DNA of 64,000 bases from Kaistella solincola (GCF_000812875.1 NZ_JSYK01000001.1:62001-126000), one strand, 5' to 3'. Counted from the stretch's first letter, positions 34,290 through 44,061 are shown. Notes: a model not told the origin generated them from the sequence alone. Translations and numbers: made by a program.

Positions 34290-36875
34290 TTATCGCCCTA
34301 TCATCTTTTTAATCGAATTCAGTTTCATCAAGGCTTCAATCGGCGTTAAAGTATTCACATCAATTTTTAGCAGCTCTTCGCGTATATTTTCTAAAACCGG
34401 ATCATCAAGCTGGAAAAATGAAAGCTGCAGACTTTCTTCGGTAATCGCTTTCGCGGAGTTTTTTGATCCGCTTTGTGAACGGCTTTTTTCTAAAGTTTTC
34501 AGCACTTCACTTGCGCGGTTTACCACTTTCGAAGGCATTCCGGCTAATTTCGCCACATGAATCCCGAAACTGTGTTCACTTCCGCCCGGCACCAGTTTCC
34601 GCAGAAAAATAATACTTCCTTTATGCTCCTGAATTGAAACATGGAAATTTTTAATTCTTTCGAAATTCACCGTCATTTCATTCAGTTCGTGGTAATGCGT
34701 AGCAAATAAAGTTTTCGCCTGCGTCGGATGTTGGTGAAGATATTCTGCAATCGCCCAGGCAATGGAAACACCGTCGTATGTGGAAGTTCCGCGCCCAATT
34801 TCATCTAATAAAATCAGGCTTCGTTCCGAAATATTGTTCAGAATATTTGCAGCCTCATTCATTTCCACCATAAAAGTAGATTCGCCTGAAGAAATATTAT
34901 CTGAAGCACCGACACGCGTAAATATCTTATCTAAAATACCAATTTCTGCATGTTTTGCCGGAACAAAACTGCCGATTTGCGCGAGCAGACAAATAATTGC
35001 CGTTTGCCGTAAAATAGCCGATTTTCCCGCCATATTCGGGCCGGTAACCATGATAATCTGCTGTGAATCTTTTGCCAAAAATAAATCGTTTGGGATATAT
35101 TTTTCGCCCAAAGGCAAGGCATTCTCAATGATTGGATGACGCGCTTCTTTCAAATCGATTTCAAATCCGTCATTTAAAACGGGTTTCGTATAACTATCTG
35201 AAACCGCGAGTTCCGATAAACCTACGCCACAATCCAGTTCCGCGATAATCTTGGAATTTTCCTGAATCTGATCGATGTACACCATCACATTTTCGCAAAC
35301 CTGGCGGTAAAGCTCCTGCTCAATTTTCGAAATTTTTTCTTCAGCGCCTAAAATCTGTTCTTCATATTCTTTCAACTCTTCGGTGATGTATCTTTCCGCG
35401 TTAACCAAAGTTTGTTTTCGGATCCAATCGTCGGGAACCTTATCTTTATACGAATTTCGGACTTCAATATAATAACCGAAAACGTTATTAAAGCTGATTT
35501 TAAGACTTGTTATTCCGGTGCGCTTTACCTCGCGGTCGCACATTTCCTCGAGAAAATCTTTTCCTTTGGTTTGAAGCCCGCGCAGGTGATCCAGCTCTTC
35601 AGAAATTCCGGTTTTTATGACATTTCCTTTCGAAATATTTACCGGAAGTTCCTCATTCACATTCTTTTGCAGATATTTAATGAGCTCTTCCAGATTCAGC
35701 AAAGGTGAAACCCAGGCTAAAACTTCATCGTGCGGACGCAGCAGCTCGTTAATTTTGTGAATATTCAGCAAACTTTGCCGCAAATAACCAATTTCTTTGG
35801 GACAGATTTTTTCCGACGCCAGTTTCCCGAGCAAACGGTCCAAATCTGAAATGGATTTTAAAAGTTGAAGGATTTCGTATTTCAGATTTTCTTCTTTATT
35901 GAAAAATTCAACCAAATCTAACCTGCGGTTAATTTCGCTCACCGATTTTAAAGGCAGAATAAGCCGGCGTCTCAGCAATCTTCCGCCCATTGGCGTGCAG
36001 GTTTTATCGATAATATCGAGCAGAGATTTTCCCTGCGGATGGCTTGGGAAAACAATTTCTAAATTCCGCAAGGTAAAATGATCCATCATCAGATAATCAT
36101 CTTTCGGAATGAGTTTTATGGTCGTAATATGCTGTAAAAGAGCGTGGTGCGTATCTTCCACCAAATAAGCGAAAATGGCGCCGGCGGCGATAATTCCCAG
36201 TTTTACATCTTCAATTCCGAAACCTTTTAAGGAATTTGTTTTGAAATGACCGGTTAATTTTTCGTAGGCATAATTGTATTGATAAGCCCAGTCTTCCAGC
36301 TTGAAAGAACTTCGGTTTGCAAGCTGAGTCGGCAGTTCCGTGCGTCTTTGGTAAATAATTTCGCTCGGATCAAAAGTGCCGACAATGTGCAGCAACTGCT
36401 CTAAATTCCCTTCCGAAGCAAGAAATTCTCCCGTTGAAACATCGATCAAAGCCAAACCGTATTTTTCTTTTTCCTTATGAATGGAAAGTAGAAAATTATT
36501 CTTTTTCGAGCTTAAAACCTGCTCGTTGAAAGTTACACCGGGCGTTACGAGCTCGGTGACGCCCCGTTTTACAATTCCTTTTACCGATTTTGGATCTTCG
36601 AGTTGATCACAAATCGCGACACGCAAACCGGCGCGCACCAGTTTCGGTAAATAAGAATCAATTGAATGATGCGGAAAACCCGCGAGTTCGATATGCCCGT
36701 CGCCGTTGGCTCTTTTTGTTAAAACAATTCCTAAAATCTGTGCCGTGCGAATGGCATCTGCACCAAAAGTTTCGTAAAAATCTCCCACGCGAAAAAGCAA
36801 CAGCGCATCCGGATATTTCGCCTTGATGGTGTTGTACTGCGTCATGAGTGGAGTTTCCTTTTTTTCTTTTGCCAC
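34290..36875 (-). CDS. mutS: DNA mismatch repair protein MutS
   Basis: MutS recognises base mismatches and starts methyl-independent or MutL-dependent repair. The 861-residue protein has the mismatch-binding FRVGDFYETFG motif (with the wedge Phe and Glu, about residues 28-38), the connector, lever and clamp domains, and the ATPase. The ATPase has Walker A GPNMAGKSA near residue 610, then DEIGRGTSTYDG and FATHYHEL. The start is a GTG (36873-36875); an ATG ten codons later is possible, but the KEKKETPLM lead is what I expect in this phylum. It is divergent from the trmH-type gene with overlapping promoter boxes. Confidence 0.96.
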   Translation of the reverse strand: MAKEKKETPLMTQYNTIKAKYPDALLLFRVGDFYETFGADAIRTAQILGIVLTKRANGDGHIELAGFPHHSIDSYLPKLVRAGLRVAICDQLEDPKSVKGIVKRGVTELVTPGVTFNEQVLSSKKNNFLLSIHKEKEKYGLALIDVSTGEFLASEGNLEQLLHIVGTFDPSEIIYQRRTELPTQLANRSSFKLEDWAYQYNYAYEKLTGHFKTNSLKGFGIEDVKLGIIAAGAIFAYLVEDTHHALLQHITTIKLIPKDDYLMMDHFTLRNLEIVFPSHPQGKSLLDIIDKTCTPMGGRLLRRRLILPLKSVSEINRRLDLVEFFNKEENLKYEILQLLKSISDLDRLLGKLASEKICPKEIGYLRQSLLNIHKINELLRPHDEVLAWVSPLLNLEELIKYLQKNVNEELPVNISKGNVIKTGISEELDHLRGLQTKGKDFLEEMCDREVKRTGITSLKISFNNVFGYYIEVRNSYKDKVPDDWIRKQTLVNAERYITEELKEYEEQILGAEEKISKIEQELYRQVCENVMVYIDQIQENSKIIAELDCGVGLSELAVSDSYTKPVLNDGFEIDLKEARHPIIENALPLGEKYIPNDLFLAKDSQQIIMVTGPNMAGKSAILRQTAIICLLAQIGSFVPAKHAEIGILDKIFTRVGASDNISSGESTFMVEMNEAANILNNISERSLILLDEIGRGTSTYDGVSIAWAIAEYLHQHPTQAKTLFATHYHELNEMTVNFERIKNFHVSIQEHKGSIIFLRKLVPGGSEHSFGIHVAKLAGMPSKVVNRASEVLKTLEKSRSQSGSKNSAKAITEESLQLSFFQLDDPVLENIREELLKIDVNTLTPIEALMKLNSIKKMIGR

Positions 36876-36925
36876 GGCATCTTTTTTAAAAATTGTTGAA
36901 CGGAAAAATTCAGGCTTAAAAACCT

Positions 36926-36942
36926 TATTTTTGCCAAAAATA
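36926..36942. promoter_or_regulatory. Overlapping palindromic -7 boxes of the divergent mutS and trmH-type genes
   Basis: The 17-bp perfect palindrome TATTTTTGCCAAAAATA holds TATTTTTG for the plus-strand gene (36926-36933) and the same box on the minus strand for mutS (36935-36942), one base apart. RNA polymerase cannot occupy both at once. Leaders would be about 10 nt for the methyltransferase and about 55 nt for mutS. Confidence 0.6.
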
Positions 36943-36947
36943 CGAAA

Positions 36948-37487
36948 ATGGGCTCCACCAAGAAACTGAAACTGGAAGAATTAGGACGAATAGATGTTGA
37001 AACATTTAAACAGACGAAAAAAACGCCGCTCGTTGTGGTTTTGGACAATGTTCGCAGCATGCATAATGTGGGCGCAATTTTCCGTACGGCAGATGCTTTT
37101 TTGATTGAAAAAGTGGTTTTGTGCGGCATTACACCGCAACCGCCGCATCGCGAAATTCAAAAAGCGGCTTTGGGCGCGACGGAAAGCGTTACCTGGATTT
37201 ACGAAAAAAATGCCGCTGAAGCACTGAATAAATTAAAACAAGAAAACTTCAAAATCATTGGAATTGAGCAAACTTCCAATTCTGAAAATATTGCCGATTT
37301 TGCCGTGAATAATTCCGAAAAATATGCCGTGGTCTTAGGAAATGAAGTGGATGGTTTAAGCGACGAAGCTTTTCCCTTTTATGACAATTTCCTGGAAATT
37401 CCGCAGCTGGGAACTAAACATTCGTTAAATGTTTCGGTGTGTGGCGGAATTGTAATGTGGGAATTTTTTCAGGCTTTAAAGCAGTAA
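36948..37487 (+). CDS. SpoU/TrmH-family RNA 2'-O-methyltransferase
   Basis: This 179-residue SPOUT (trefoil-knot) methyltransferase transfers a methyl group from SAM to a ribose 2'-OH in tRNA or rRNA. The three SpoU motifs are LDNVRSMHNVGAIFRTADAF near residue 35, VLGNEVDGLSDE near 128 and IPQLGTKHSLNVSVCGGI near 152. The N-terminal extension is short, so the target is not obvious (TrmH, TrmL and RlmB-like are all possible). It stands alone and is closed by a bidirectional terminator. Confidence 0.88.
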   Translation: MGSTKKLKLEELGRIDVETFKQTKKTPLVVVLDNVRSMHNVGAIFRTADAFLIEKVVLCGITPQPPHREIQKAALGATESVTWIYEKNAAEALNKLKQENFKIIGIEQTSNSENIADFAVNNSEKYAVVLGNEVDGLSDEAFPFYDNFLEIPQLGTKHSLNVSVCGGIVMWEFFQALKQ

Positions 37488-37540
37488 TTTTTGCTAAATA
37501 TCTTTTTGCTAAATCGGAAAAAACAGCCAAATAGCGGCCA

Positions 37541-37574
37541 AAAAAATCTCTTTCAAAAAATGAAAGAGATTTTT
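37541..37574. terminator. Bidirectional intrinsic terminator
   Basis: AAAAAATCTCTTTCA and TGAAAGAGATTTTT form a 14-bp stem around AAAAA, between the convergent methyltransferase gene and the efflux operon. Confidence 0.85.
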
Positions 37575-37588
37575 AATTTTAGTTGAAA

Positions 37589-38998
37589 TTATCGCCAACC
37601 GCCACCGAGCGCGCGATAGAGTTCGATGCCGGCGTCTAATTTAGAATATTCCGCGTTGGAAATGTTAAGTTCTGCATTAAGCTGATTGACGCTCGCGTTG
37701 AGAACTTCCAGATAATTCGCAAGACCGTAGTTCACCAGTTCCTGCGAATAACCCACCGATTTTTTATATGCGTCGAGCTCCTGTCTTTTCAAATTAATGA
37801 AAGAATCCTGCGCCTGATAAATTTTCAGCGCATCAGAAACTTCTTTTCCAGCTGTCAACACTGATCTTCGAAAGTTCAAATAAGCGATTTCTTTATTCAC
37901 CAAGCTGACTTCGTATTGCGTACGGATTTGTCTTTTATTTAAAATCGGTTGTGCTAAACCCGCAACCACATTGGCAAAAAGCGAATTCACACTGAATAAA
38001 TTATCTAAATCTGCAGCACCAATTCCGCCGCTGCCGGTTAACCTCAAACTCGGGTAAAAGCTAGCTTTTGCGGCGTTGGTCAATTCAAAAGCATTCATCA
38101 AACGATATTCAGCAGCTTTTACATCCGGGCGGTTTGCCAAAAGATTTGCGGGATAACCCAGTTCCAAACTGGCCGGCATTTGTTGTGCAAAAATGGTCGA
38201 TCTTTCGATGGCGTGACTTGGTTCGCCCATCAACAGACTGATTGTATTTTCAAGCAAAGCAATCTGAACATCGATGCTGATCAACATGGATTCGGCATTG
38301 AAAACCAGGGCTTCACTTTGCTGAACGGCAACTTCGGTCAGCGTGCCGGCCTCCTTCAGCGCGTTTGTTGTTTCGAGGTTTTTCTTGCGGACCAAAATGG
38401 TTTCGTTGATGATTTTTTTCTGATTATCGAAAGTCAAAAGCTGATAATACGCGGAAGCGATGCTTGCGACCAAATCGCTTTTCACGGTTTGATGCGCTGC
38501 GACGCTCCCTAAATAATTTGCTAATTCTGCCTTTTCCTGGGATTTTAATTTTCCCCAAATATCAGCTTCCCAACTGGCGTTCGCAGAAATATCGAACGAA
38601 TTGTTGTATTTTCTTTGATTTAAAATCTGCCCGGATTGGGTATTCAAAGATTGTGTTTGAAAGGTGTAATTTGGTCCTGCAGAAAGTGTTGGCAAATACG
38701 CAGCTTTACTTTGCTTTAAATAAGATTCTGCAGCGCTGATGTTTTGAAGCGCTACGCGAACATCCAGATTATTTTCGAGCGCCGTGGCGATATGTTTCTG
38801 CAAAATGGGATCGGTGAAAAAATCTTTCCAGAAAATCGTTGCCATCGAAGTAGAATCTTTCGGCAGCAAATCTGTGCGGAACAGGTTTTCATTAACCACA
38901 TTTTTCGGCGTTACGTACTTTTCACGCGTCATACACGACGAAAGAAAAACCACGCTAATGACGAGCGAAAATAAATTTATTTTGAGGTCTTTGTTCAT
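37589..38998 (-). CDS. Efflux outer-membrane lipoprotein (TolC/NodT family)
   Basis: This 469-residue protein is the outer-membrane channel of the RND efflux system. It has a lipoprotein signal peptide with lipobox LSSC and two OEP repeat regions rich in long helices (ALENNLDVRVALQNISAAES, ANYLEVLNASVNQLNAEL). The ending GAALYRALGGGW is characteristic, here seen as ELYRALGGGWR. It is the last gene of the operon, 26 nt after the pump gene, and forms the trimeric exit duct that joins the pump and adaptor. Confidence 0.93.
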   Translation of the reverse strand: MNKDLKINLFSLVISVVFLSSCMTREKYVTPKNVVNENLFRTDLLPKDSTSMATIFWKDFFTDPILQKHIATALENNLDVRVALQNISAAESYLKQSKAAYLPTLSAGPNYTFQTQSLNTQSGQILNQRKYNNSFDISANASWEADIWGKLKSQEKAELANYLGSVAAHQTVKSDLVASIASAYYQLLTFDNQKKIINETILVRKKNLETTNALKEAGTLTEVAVQQSEALVFNAESMLISIDVQIALLENTISLLMGEPSHAIERSTIFAQQMPASLELGYPANLLANRPDVKAAEYRLMNAFELTNAAKASFYPSLRLTGSGGIGAADLDNLFSVNSLFANVVAGLAQPILNKRQIRTQYEVSLVNKEIAYLNFRRSVLTAGKEVSDALKIYQAQDSFINLKRQELDAYKKSVGYSQELVNYGLANYLEVLNASVNQLNAELNISNAEYSKLDAGIELYRALGGGWR

Positions 38999-39024
38999 TT
39001 TTTTCTAATTTTTCGTAACCTGAA

Positions 39025-42000
39025 TTATTCTGAAAGATTAATTTCTTTTTTCTTCAATGGTGAAACCTTTTCCTGCAGATATTGGAAAATGACATACAGC
39101 ACCGGAATTGCAATCAACCCGAAAAATGTTCCGATAAGCAAACCTGCGGCCGCACCTGTACCAATTGATCGGTTTCCGACGGAACCAATTCCGGTCGCAA
39201 AAACCAGTGGCAACATCCCGAAAATAAAGGCAAAAGAAGTCATTAAAATTGGTCTTAGTCGTGCTTTTGCGGCATTAATAGCGGACATCGCAATTGATTC
39301 ACCGTGATGGCGCCGCTGCAGGGCAAATTCCACAATCAAAATACCGTTTTTCGCCAGCAAACCTATCAACATGATAATGGCAATTTGGAAATAAATGTTG
39401 TTTTCAAGCCCAAAAATTCTCTGACCAAAAAATGCGCCTACAACTCCTAACGGTAAAGAAAGAATCACCGAGAACGGGAGCAGATAACTTTCGTACTGCG
39501 CCGCCAAAATAAAGTAAACGAAAAGAAAGCTCAATAAAAAGACGACGTAAGTCTGGGAACCCGCTTTCATTTCTTCTTTCGAAAGTCCCGTAAATTCTAC
39601 ATCATAACTCGCCGGCAGATTTTCTGCCGCAACTTCCTGAACGGCTTTAATCGCATCACCGGTGGAAAAACCTGGATTACTTGAACCGCTGATTCCAACT
39701 GAGGTAAAGAGATTGTAACGCTCCAAAGATTGCGGCCCGAAAGATTTTTCCAAAGTTACAAACTGGGAAATCGGAGCCATGGCGCCGGAAGCGGTTTTCA
39801 CAAAAATGGAATTTAAGCTTTCCGGATCGCGACGGTCATTAGGCAAAGCCTGAACCATAACGCGGAACTGCTTTCCGTATTTGGTAAAATCTGAGGAATA
39901 AATTCCACCAATATATCCTTGCATGGTACTTAAAATACTGTTCAAAGTAACGCCGCTTTCTTTTGCGCGCGGAACATCAATCACCATTTGAAACTGCGGA
40001 TAATTGGTGTTGAAAGAAGTTGAAGCAAACTGTATTTCCGGTCTTTGCATTAAAGCACCGATGAAATTTTGAGTTACACTATTTAATTCATTGATGTCAC
40101 CGCCGGATCTATCGAGCAAAACGGCCGAAAAACCATCGCTGGAACCAAATCCGGGAACACTTGGTGGCGAGAAGAAGATAATTTTAGCATCGGGATATTT
40201 ACCTGCCAAACCAAATAATTTCTTGGTGATTTCGTCAACGCTTTGTCCTTTTTCGTGGCCGCGTTCATTAAAAGGTTTTAATTTGATGAAAGCCTGACCG
40301 ACGTTTGAACCTTGACCAGACATGAAACCACGGCTCGCGGTAAAACTTACGTTTTGTACACCGGGAATTTTTCGGGCTTCAGCCTGCAAATCTTTTAGAA
40401 TATTATAAGTTCTCTCCATAGACGCGCCAGGAGGAAGCTGAACATCGGTAAATAAAATTCCGCGGTCTTCTTTCGGAATAAAACCGGTTGGCATGGTAGA
40501 ACTTGCCCACCAAAAAGTAAGTGCTCCGGCGGCAAAAATGAGTAAAGTCACCCATTTGTGTCGTAATAAATACGAGAATGAATTGCCGTATTTTCTCGTA
40601 GTCGCACTGAATCCTGCATTAAACTTGCTGAAGAATTTCTGCATGAAATTCATTTCAGAATATGCTTTACTATGGTGCTTTGGCGGTTTCAAAAATAACG
40701 AACACAAAACCGGACTTAACGTTAACGCATTAACTGCGGAAATTAAAATAGCAATTATCAGCGTGATCCCAAACTGTTGGTAAAAAACACCCGTTGGACC
40801 CGTTAAAAATGTTACGGGAATAAATACCGCCGCCATTACCAAAGTAATGGAAATAATTGCGCCGGTGATTTCGTCCATGGCTTCAACCGTAGCTTTTTTA
40901 GCGTCCGTAATGCCGTGTTCCATTTTAGCGTGCACGGCTTCCACGACGACAATCGCGTCATCGACAACAATACCGATGGCCAGAACCAATGCAAAAAGCG
41001 TCAATAAATTGATGGAATAACCGAGTAAATTCAGGAAGAAGAATGTTCCGATAATGGAAACCGGTACCGCAATAGCGGGAATTAAGGTAGAACGGAAGTC
41101 CTGCAAGAAGAGGAAAACCACCAAAAACACCAATACGAAAGCTTCCAGCAAAGTGGTAATTACTTTTGCAATTGAAGCTTCGAGGAATTCATTGGTATCG
41201 AAATTTATACTGTAACCTATGCCTTTAGGCAAAGTTTTTTCGGTCTCTGCGAGCAGTTTTTTAATTTCGGTAATAATTTCCTGCGCGTTGGAACCCGGCG
41301 TCTGGAAAATTCCCATACTGATAGAGCGTCGACCGTTGTTTTCCCCGATTCCGCCGTAGCTTTGCGCATCGAGCTTTATTTCTGCGACATCTTTTAAACG
41401 GAGATATTCACCATTGCCCATGGCACGGAGAATAATATTTTCGAACTGGTCAACTTCATTATATTTCCCTTTGTAGGTAATGATATACTGAAAAGAACTT
41501 CCGCTGTTTTCGCCCAAGGCACCGGCAGCTGCTTCACGCGACTGCTCGTTGATAGCGGCAGAAACTTCCGAAGGTTCCAGGCCGTACGCCGCCATTTTTG
41601 CGGGGTCTAGCCAAATTCGCATCGCGTAATTTTTTCCGCCAAAAGCCATTGCATCACCTACACCATTTACCCGTTTTAAAGCCGGAATAATATTGATGTT
41701 CATGTAATTCTGCAACCAAACCTCATCTAAATCAGGATTTGAGGTGAAAAATGTCAGATACATCAACGCACTGGTTTGCTGCTTGTTCACCTGCACTCCG
41801 GAGCGTGTAACTTCCGATGGTAAAAGCGGCATTGCGCGCTGCACCTGGTTTTGAACATTTACCGCGGCGATATCGGGATCAATCCCCTGTTTAAAGAAAA
41901 TCTGAATGGAAGCGGAACCGTTATTTCCGGCTGAAGAAGAAATATAATCCATTCCTTCCACACCGTTTACCTGTTCTTCGATCGGGATAACAACACTGTT

Positions 42001-42174
42001 CATCACCGTTTGCGCATTGGCTCCGGTATAATTTGCCGAGATTCTTACGGTTGGCGGCGCAATATCCGGATATTGGGTTACTGGCAAGGAAACCAAGCCC
42101 AGAATACCTAAAATGACAATGATAATGGAAATTACCGTTGAAAGAACCGGTCTGTTTATAAACTTTTTTATCAT
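39025..42174 (-). CDS. RND efflux pump permease (HAE1 family, AcrB/MexB-like)
   Basis: This 1049-residue inner-membrane pump starts MIKKFINRPVLSTVISIIIV and has the two-fold repeated RND layout of 12 helices and two large periplasmic loops. The fourth helix carries the proton-relay aspartates in AIGIVVDDAIVVVEAV. Other conserved blocks are GFIPKEDRGILFTDVQLPPGAS (in part) and KNGILIVEFA. Length and N-terminus match hydrophobe/amphiphile exporters of drugs and bile salts rather than metal pumps. It lies 6 nt after the adaptor gene in the operon. Confidence 0.96.
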   Translation of the reverse strand: MIKKFINRPVLSTVISIIIVILGILGLVSLPVTQYPDIAPPTVRISANYTGANAQTVMNSVVIPIEEQVNGVEGMDYISSSAGNNGSASIQIFFKQGIDPDIAAVNVQNQVQRAMPLLPSEVTRSGVQVNKQQTSALMYLTFFTSNPDLDEVWLQNYMNINIIPALKRVNGVGDAMAFGGKNYAMRIWLDPAKMAAYGLEPSEVSAAINEQSREAAAGALGENSGSSFQYIITYKGKYNEVDQFENIILRAMGNGEYLRLKDVAEIKLDAQSYGGIGENNGRRSISMGIFQTPGSNAQEIITEIKKLLAETEKTLPKGIGYSINFDTNEFLEASIAKVITTLLEAFVLVFLVVFLFLQDFRSTLIPAIAVPVSIIGTFFFLNLLGYSINLLTLFALVLAIGIVVDDAIVVVEAVHAKMEHGITDAKKATVEAMDEITGAIISITLVMAAVFIPVTFLTGPTGVFYQQFGITLIIAILISAVNALTLSPVLCSLFLKPPKHHSKAYSEMNFMQKFFSKFNAGFSATTRKYGNSFSYLLRHKWVTLLIFAAGALTFWWASSTMPTGFIPKEDRGILFTDVQLPPGASMERTYNILKDLQAEARKIPGVQNVSFTASRGFMSGQGSNVGQAFIKLKPFNERGHEKGQSVDEITKKLFGLAGKYPDAKIIFFSPPSVPGFGSSDGFSAVLLDRSGGDINELNSVTQNFIGALMQRPEIQFASTSFNTNYPQFQMVIDVPRAKESGVTLNSILSTMQGYIGGIYSSDFTKYGKQFRVMVQALPNDRRDPESLNSIFVKTASGAMAPISQFVTLEKSFGPQSLERYNLFTSVGISGSSNPGFSTGDAIKAVQEVAAENLPASYDVEFTGLSKEEMKAGSQTYVVFLLSFLFVYFILAAQYESYLLPFSVILSLPLGVVGAFFGQRIFGLENNIYFQIAIIMLIGLLAKNGILIVEFALQRRHHGESIAMSAINAAKARLRPILMTSFAFIFGMLPLVFATGIGSVGNRSIGTGAAAGLLIGTFFGLIAIPVLYVIFQYLQEKVSPLKKKEINLSE

Positions 42175-42180
42175 CTTATT

Positions 42181-43410
42181 TTAGAATTGCGGTTTTATAG
42201 CATTGATAATGTCATCAAATTTCTTTGGTTGAGGTTTTACCGGAGAACCGGATTTTATCGTTCCTACCCCTTCGGCAACTACCACTTCACCTTTTTTCGC
42301 ACCTTCCTTAATAATCACCATATTGTTCACACGGTCGATGATGGAAATCACGTTGCTTTTCGCCGTATCCTGATTTACTTTATAAATGTAAACCAGACCT
42401 TGCTGCTCATACGTAGCGCTTTCCGGCAATACCAACGCATTATCATACGCGACCGGAATTTTTATGGTTCCGCTGTTTCCGTTGCTCAGCAATTTATTCG
42501 GATTTGGGAAAGACACCCGGAACTGAATACTTCCCGTGGACGGATCGATTTGTCCGGTGATTGCTTTGATATAACCCTTTTCAGCGTACACATCGCCATT
42601 CGCTAAAATTAGCTCAACTGGCGGCATATTTTTTATTTTTTCCGGAACGGTTGCACCTTCAGCATTTTTCAGGAAATCCAGATATTCTTTTTCGTTCATT
42701 GAAAAATAAGCGTATAACTCGCTGGTATCAGAAACTGTAGAAATAGGCATTGGATCGCCGGGACCTACCAAACTTCCGGTTCGGAAATTAATTTTACCCA
42801 CGGTTCCTGAAATAGGCGCCCGAATGACGGAATAATCTATATTCGCCTGAACACCCTGAAAATTTGCCTGCGCTTGTGCCACACCTGCGCTCGCCTGCTG
42901 TCTTGAAGCAATTGCCTGAGAAACCTGCGCCTGTGCTTTCGCTAAATTCGCTTGCGCGGTTTGCAGCTGAACACTGCTGATGATATTTTTTTCCACCAAT
43001 GGCTTCAGTTTATTTACTTCCACCTGCGCGGCGTTTACAGCAGATTGCGCAGCTTTCACATTAGCGTCGGAAGCGGCAACACTGGAACGCGCGGCGCCAA
43101 CTCCGGCTCTCGCAGCGTTTGCAGATTGGTTAAGCGAATTGGTTTCAAGACGGAAAAGAGGTTGACCTTTACGCACAAATTGTCCTTCATCTACCAAAAC
43201 CTGCGTGATGTAACCCTGCATTTTTGCACGAACATCATTATTCACACGGCCTTCAATTTTTGCCGGAAATGTGGAGTAACCCACCACATTTCTGGTTTCT
43301 ACCTGAACGGTGGAAACTGCTTTTGGACCTTGCGGCGGTTTTTCATCTTGCTTTTTGCAGGACAAAACCGACAAAACTGAAAATGACAGAAGTATAATTT
43401 TATTTTTCAT
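42181..43410 (-). CDS. RND efflux periplasmic adaptor (membrane fusion protein)
   Basis: This 409-residue lipoprotein has lipobox LSC and the usual adaptor order. That is a first half-lipoyl domain (GYITQVLVDEGQFVRKGQPL in part), a long Ala/Gln-rich helical hairpin of about residues 95-180, the second half-lipoyl (RAPISGTVGKINFRTGSLV), then beta-barrel and membrane-proximal domains. It connects the pump with the outer-membrane channel. It is first among the structural genes, 58 nt after the regulator, with no promoter box in that gap, so the regulator is probably on the same mRNA. Confidence 0.93.
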   Translation of the reverse strand: MKNKIILLSFSVLSVLSCKKQDEKPPQGPKAVSTVQVETRNVVGYSTFPAKIEGRVNNDVRAKMQGYITQVLVDEGQFVRKGQPLFRLETNSLNQSANAARAGVGAARSSVAASDANVKAAQSAVNAAQVEVNKLKPLVEKNIISSVQLQTAQANLAKAQAQVSQAIASRQQASAGVAQAQANFQGVQANIDYSVIRAPISGTVGKINFRTGSLVGPGDPMPISTVSDTSELYAYFSMNEKEYLDFLKNAEGATVPEKIKNMPPVELILANGDVYAEKGYIKAITGQIDPSTGSIQFRVSFPNPNKLLSNGNSGTIKIPVAYDNALVLPESATYEQQGLVYIYKVNQDTAKSNVISIIDRVNNMVIIKEGAKKGEVVVAEGVGTIKSGSPVKPQPKKFDDIINAIKPQF

Positions 43411-43468
43411 GAACTTATTTTTATATTTTTTTGCTTAAGAAGTCTTAAGTAAGTGCGTCTACTTTATT

Positions 43469-43912
43469 TTAAAGTTGTTTCAATGTTTCTTTGATGTTAG
43501 AAATATTCTTCTCAAAAAGATTCCTATAAATGTCGAATTTAGCAAGTGCTACCTCGCATTTAGTATCGCGGATTTGCTTTATGTTATCAATAATTAACAA
43601 TTCGCGTTGCATCATTTCGATGAGTTCTTCAAAACGGATTTTCATAAAATCTTCGTTCATCACAAAAAAGCGCTTCCGTTCATCTATTTTATTAAAATCT
43701 TTGATGATTTTTAAATTAAGGAGCAAATTAAGATTTGACGAAACCGAACTTTTACTCGCGGCTAAAACCTCTACAAATTCATCAAAGGAAACGCCTTTAC
43801 GCTCGAAATCAAAAACCAGATAAGCATAAATTTTCGCAGCAAGAGGCGGTAAATGGTAGGCATCACCATAAAATTTTACCATTTCGCGAAATAATTCTTT
43901 ATCAACTTTCAT
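43469..43912 (-). CDS. GbsR/MarR-type transcriptional regulator of the efflux operon
   Basis: This 147-residue winged-helix protein contains FYGDAYHLPPLAAKIYAYLVFD and the recognition helix ASKSSVSSNLNLLLNLKII, typical of the GbsR-like branch of MarR regulators. A long C-terminal helical region (residues 95-147) would form the dimer interface. A TTG at 43936 opens a longer frame but lies inside the -7 box, so the ATG at 43912 is used. It leads the RND efflux operon and has a strong palindrome just upstream of its promoter. It is therefore probably an autorepressor that also controls the pump. Confidence 0.85.
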   Translation of the reverse strand: MKVDKELFREMVKFYGDAYHLPPLAAKIYAYLVFDFERKGVSFDEFVEVLAASKSSVSSNLNLLLNLKIIKDFNKIDERKRFFVMNEDFMKIRFEELIEMMQRELLIIDNIKQIRDTKCEVALAKFDIYRNLFEKNISNIKETLKQL

Positions 43913-43933
43913 TATTAAATTTAGGAAGTGGGG

Positions 43934-43961
43934 CAAAAATACAATTTAGTTCAGAACTAAA
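43934..43961 (-). promoter_or_regulatory. Promoter and operator of the efflux regulator
   Basis: The minus-strand -7 box TATTTTTG is at 43934-43941, 21 nt before the ATG. Immediately upstream is the perfect 17-bp palindrome TTTAGTTCAGAACTAAA (43945-43961), a natural operator for a dimeric winged-helix repressor lying between the -33 and -7 elements. Confidence 0.6.
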
Positions 43962-44049
43962 CGAACCAAAAAGAAGTTTTAAGATTTCTTTATGAAAAAG
44001 GGCCAAAAATTTCATTATCGTAAAACAGGCTGTGAAAACTAAATTTCCT

Positions 44050-44057
44050 TAATTTTG
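44050..44057 (+). promoter_or_regulatory. -7 promoter box of the SUI1-like gene
   Basis: TAATTTTG ends 4 nt before the ATG at 44062, predicting a leaderless mRNA. Confidence 0.6.
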
Positions 44058-44061
44058 TGTG

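Noticed and set aside
43913-43936. TTG start for the efflux regulator at 43936
   Set aside because: The TTG is the end of the TATTTTTG promoter box, so it cannot be in the mRNA.
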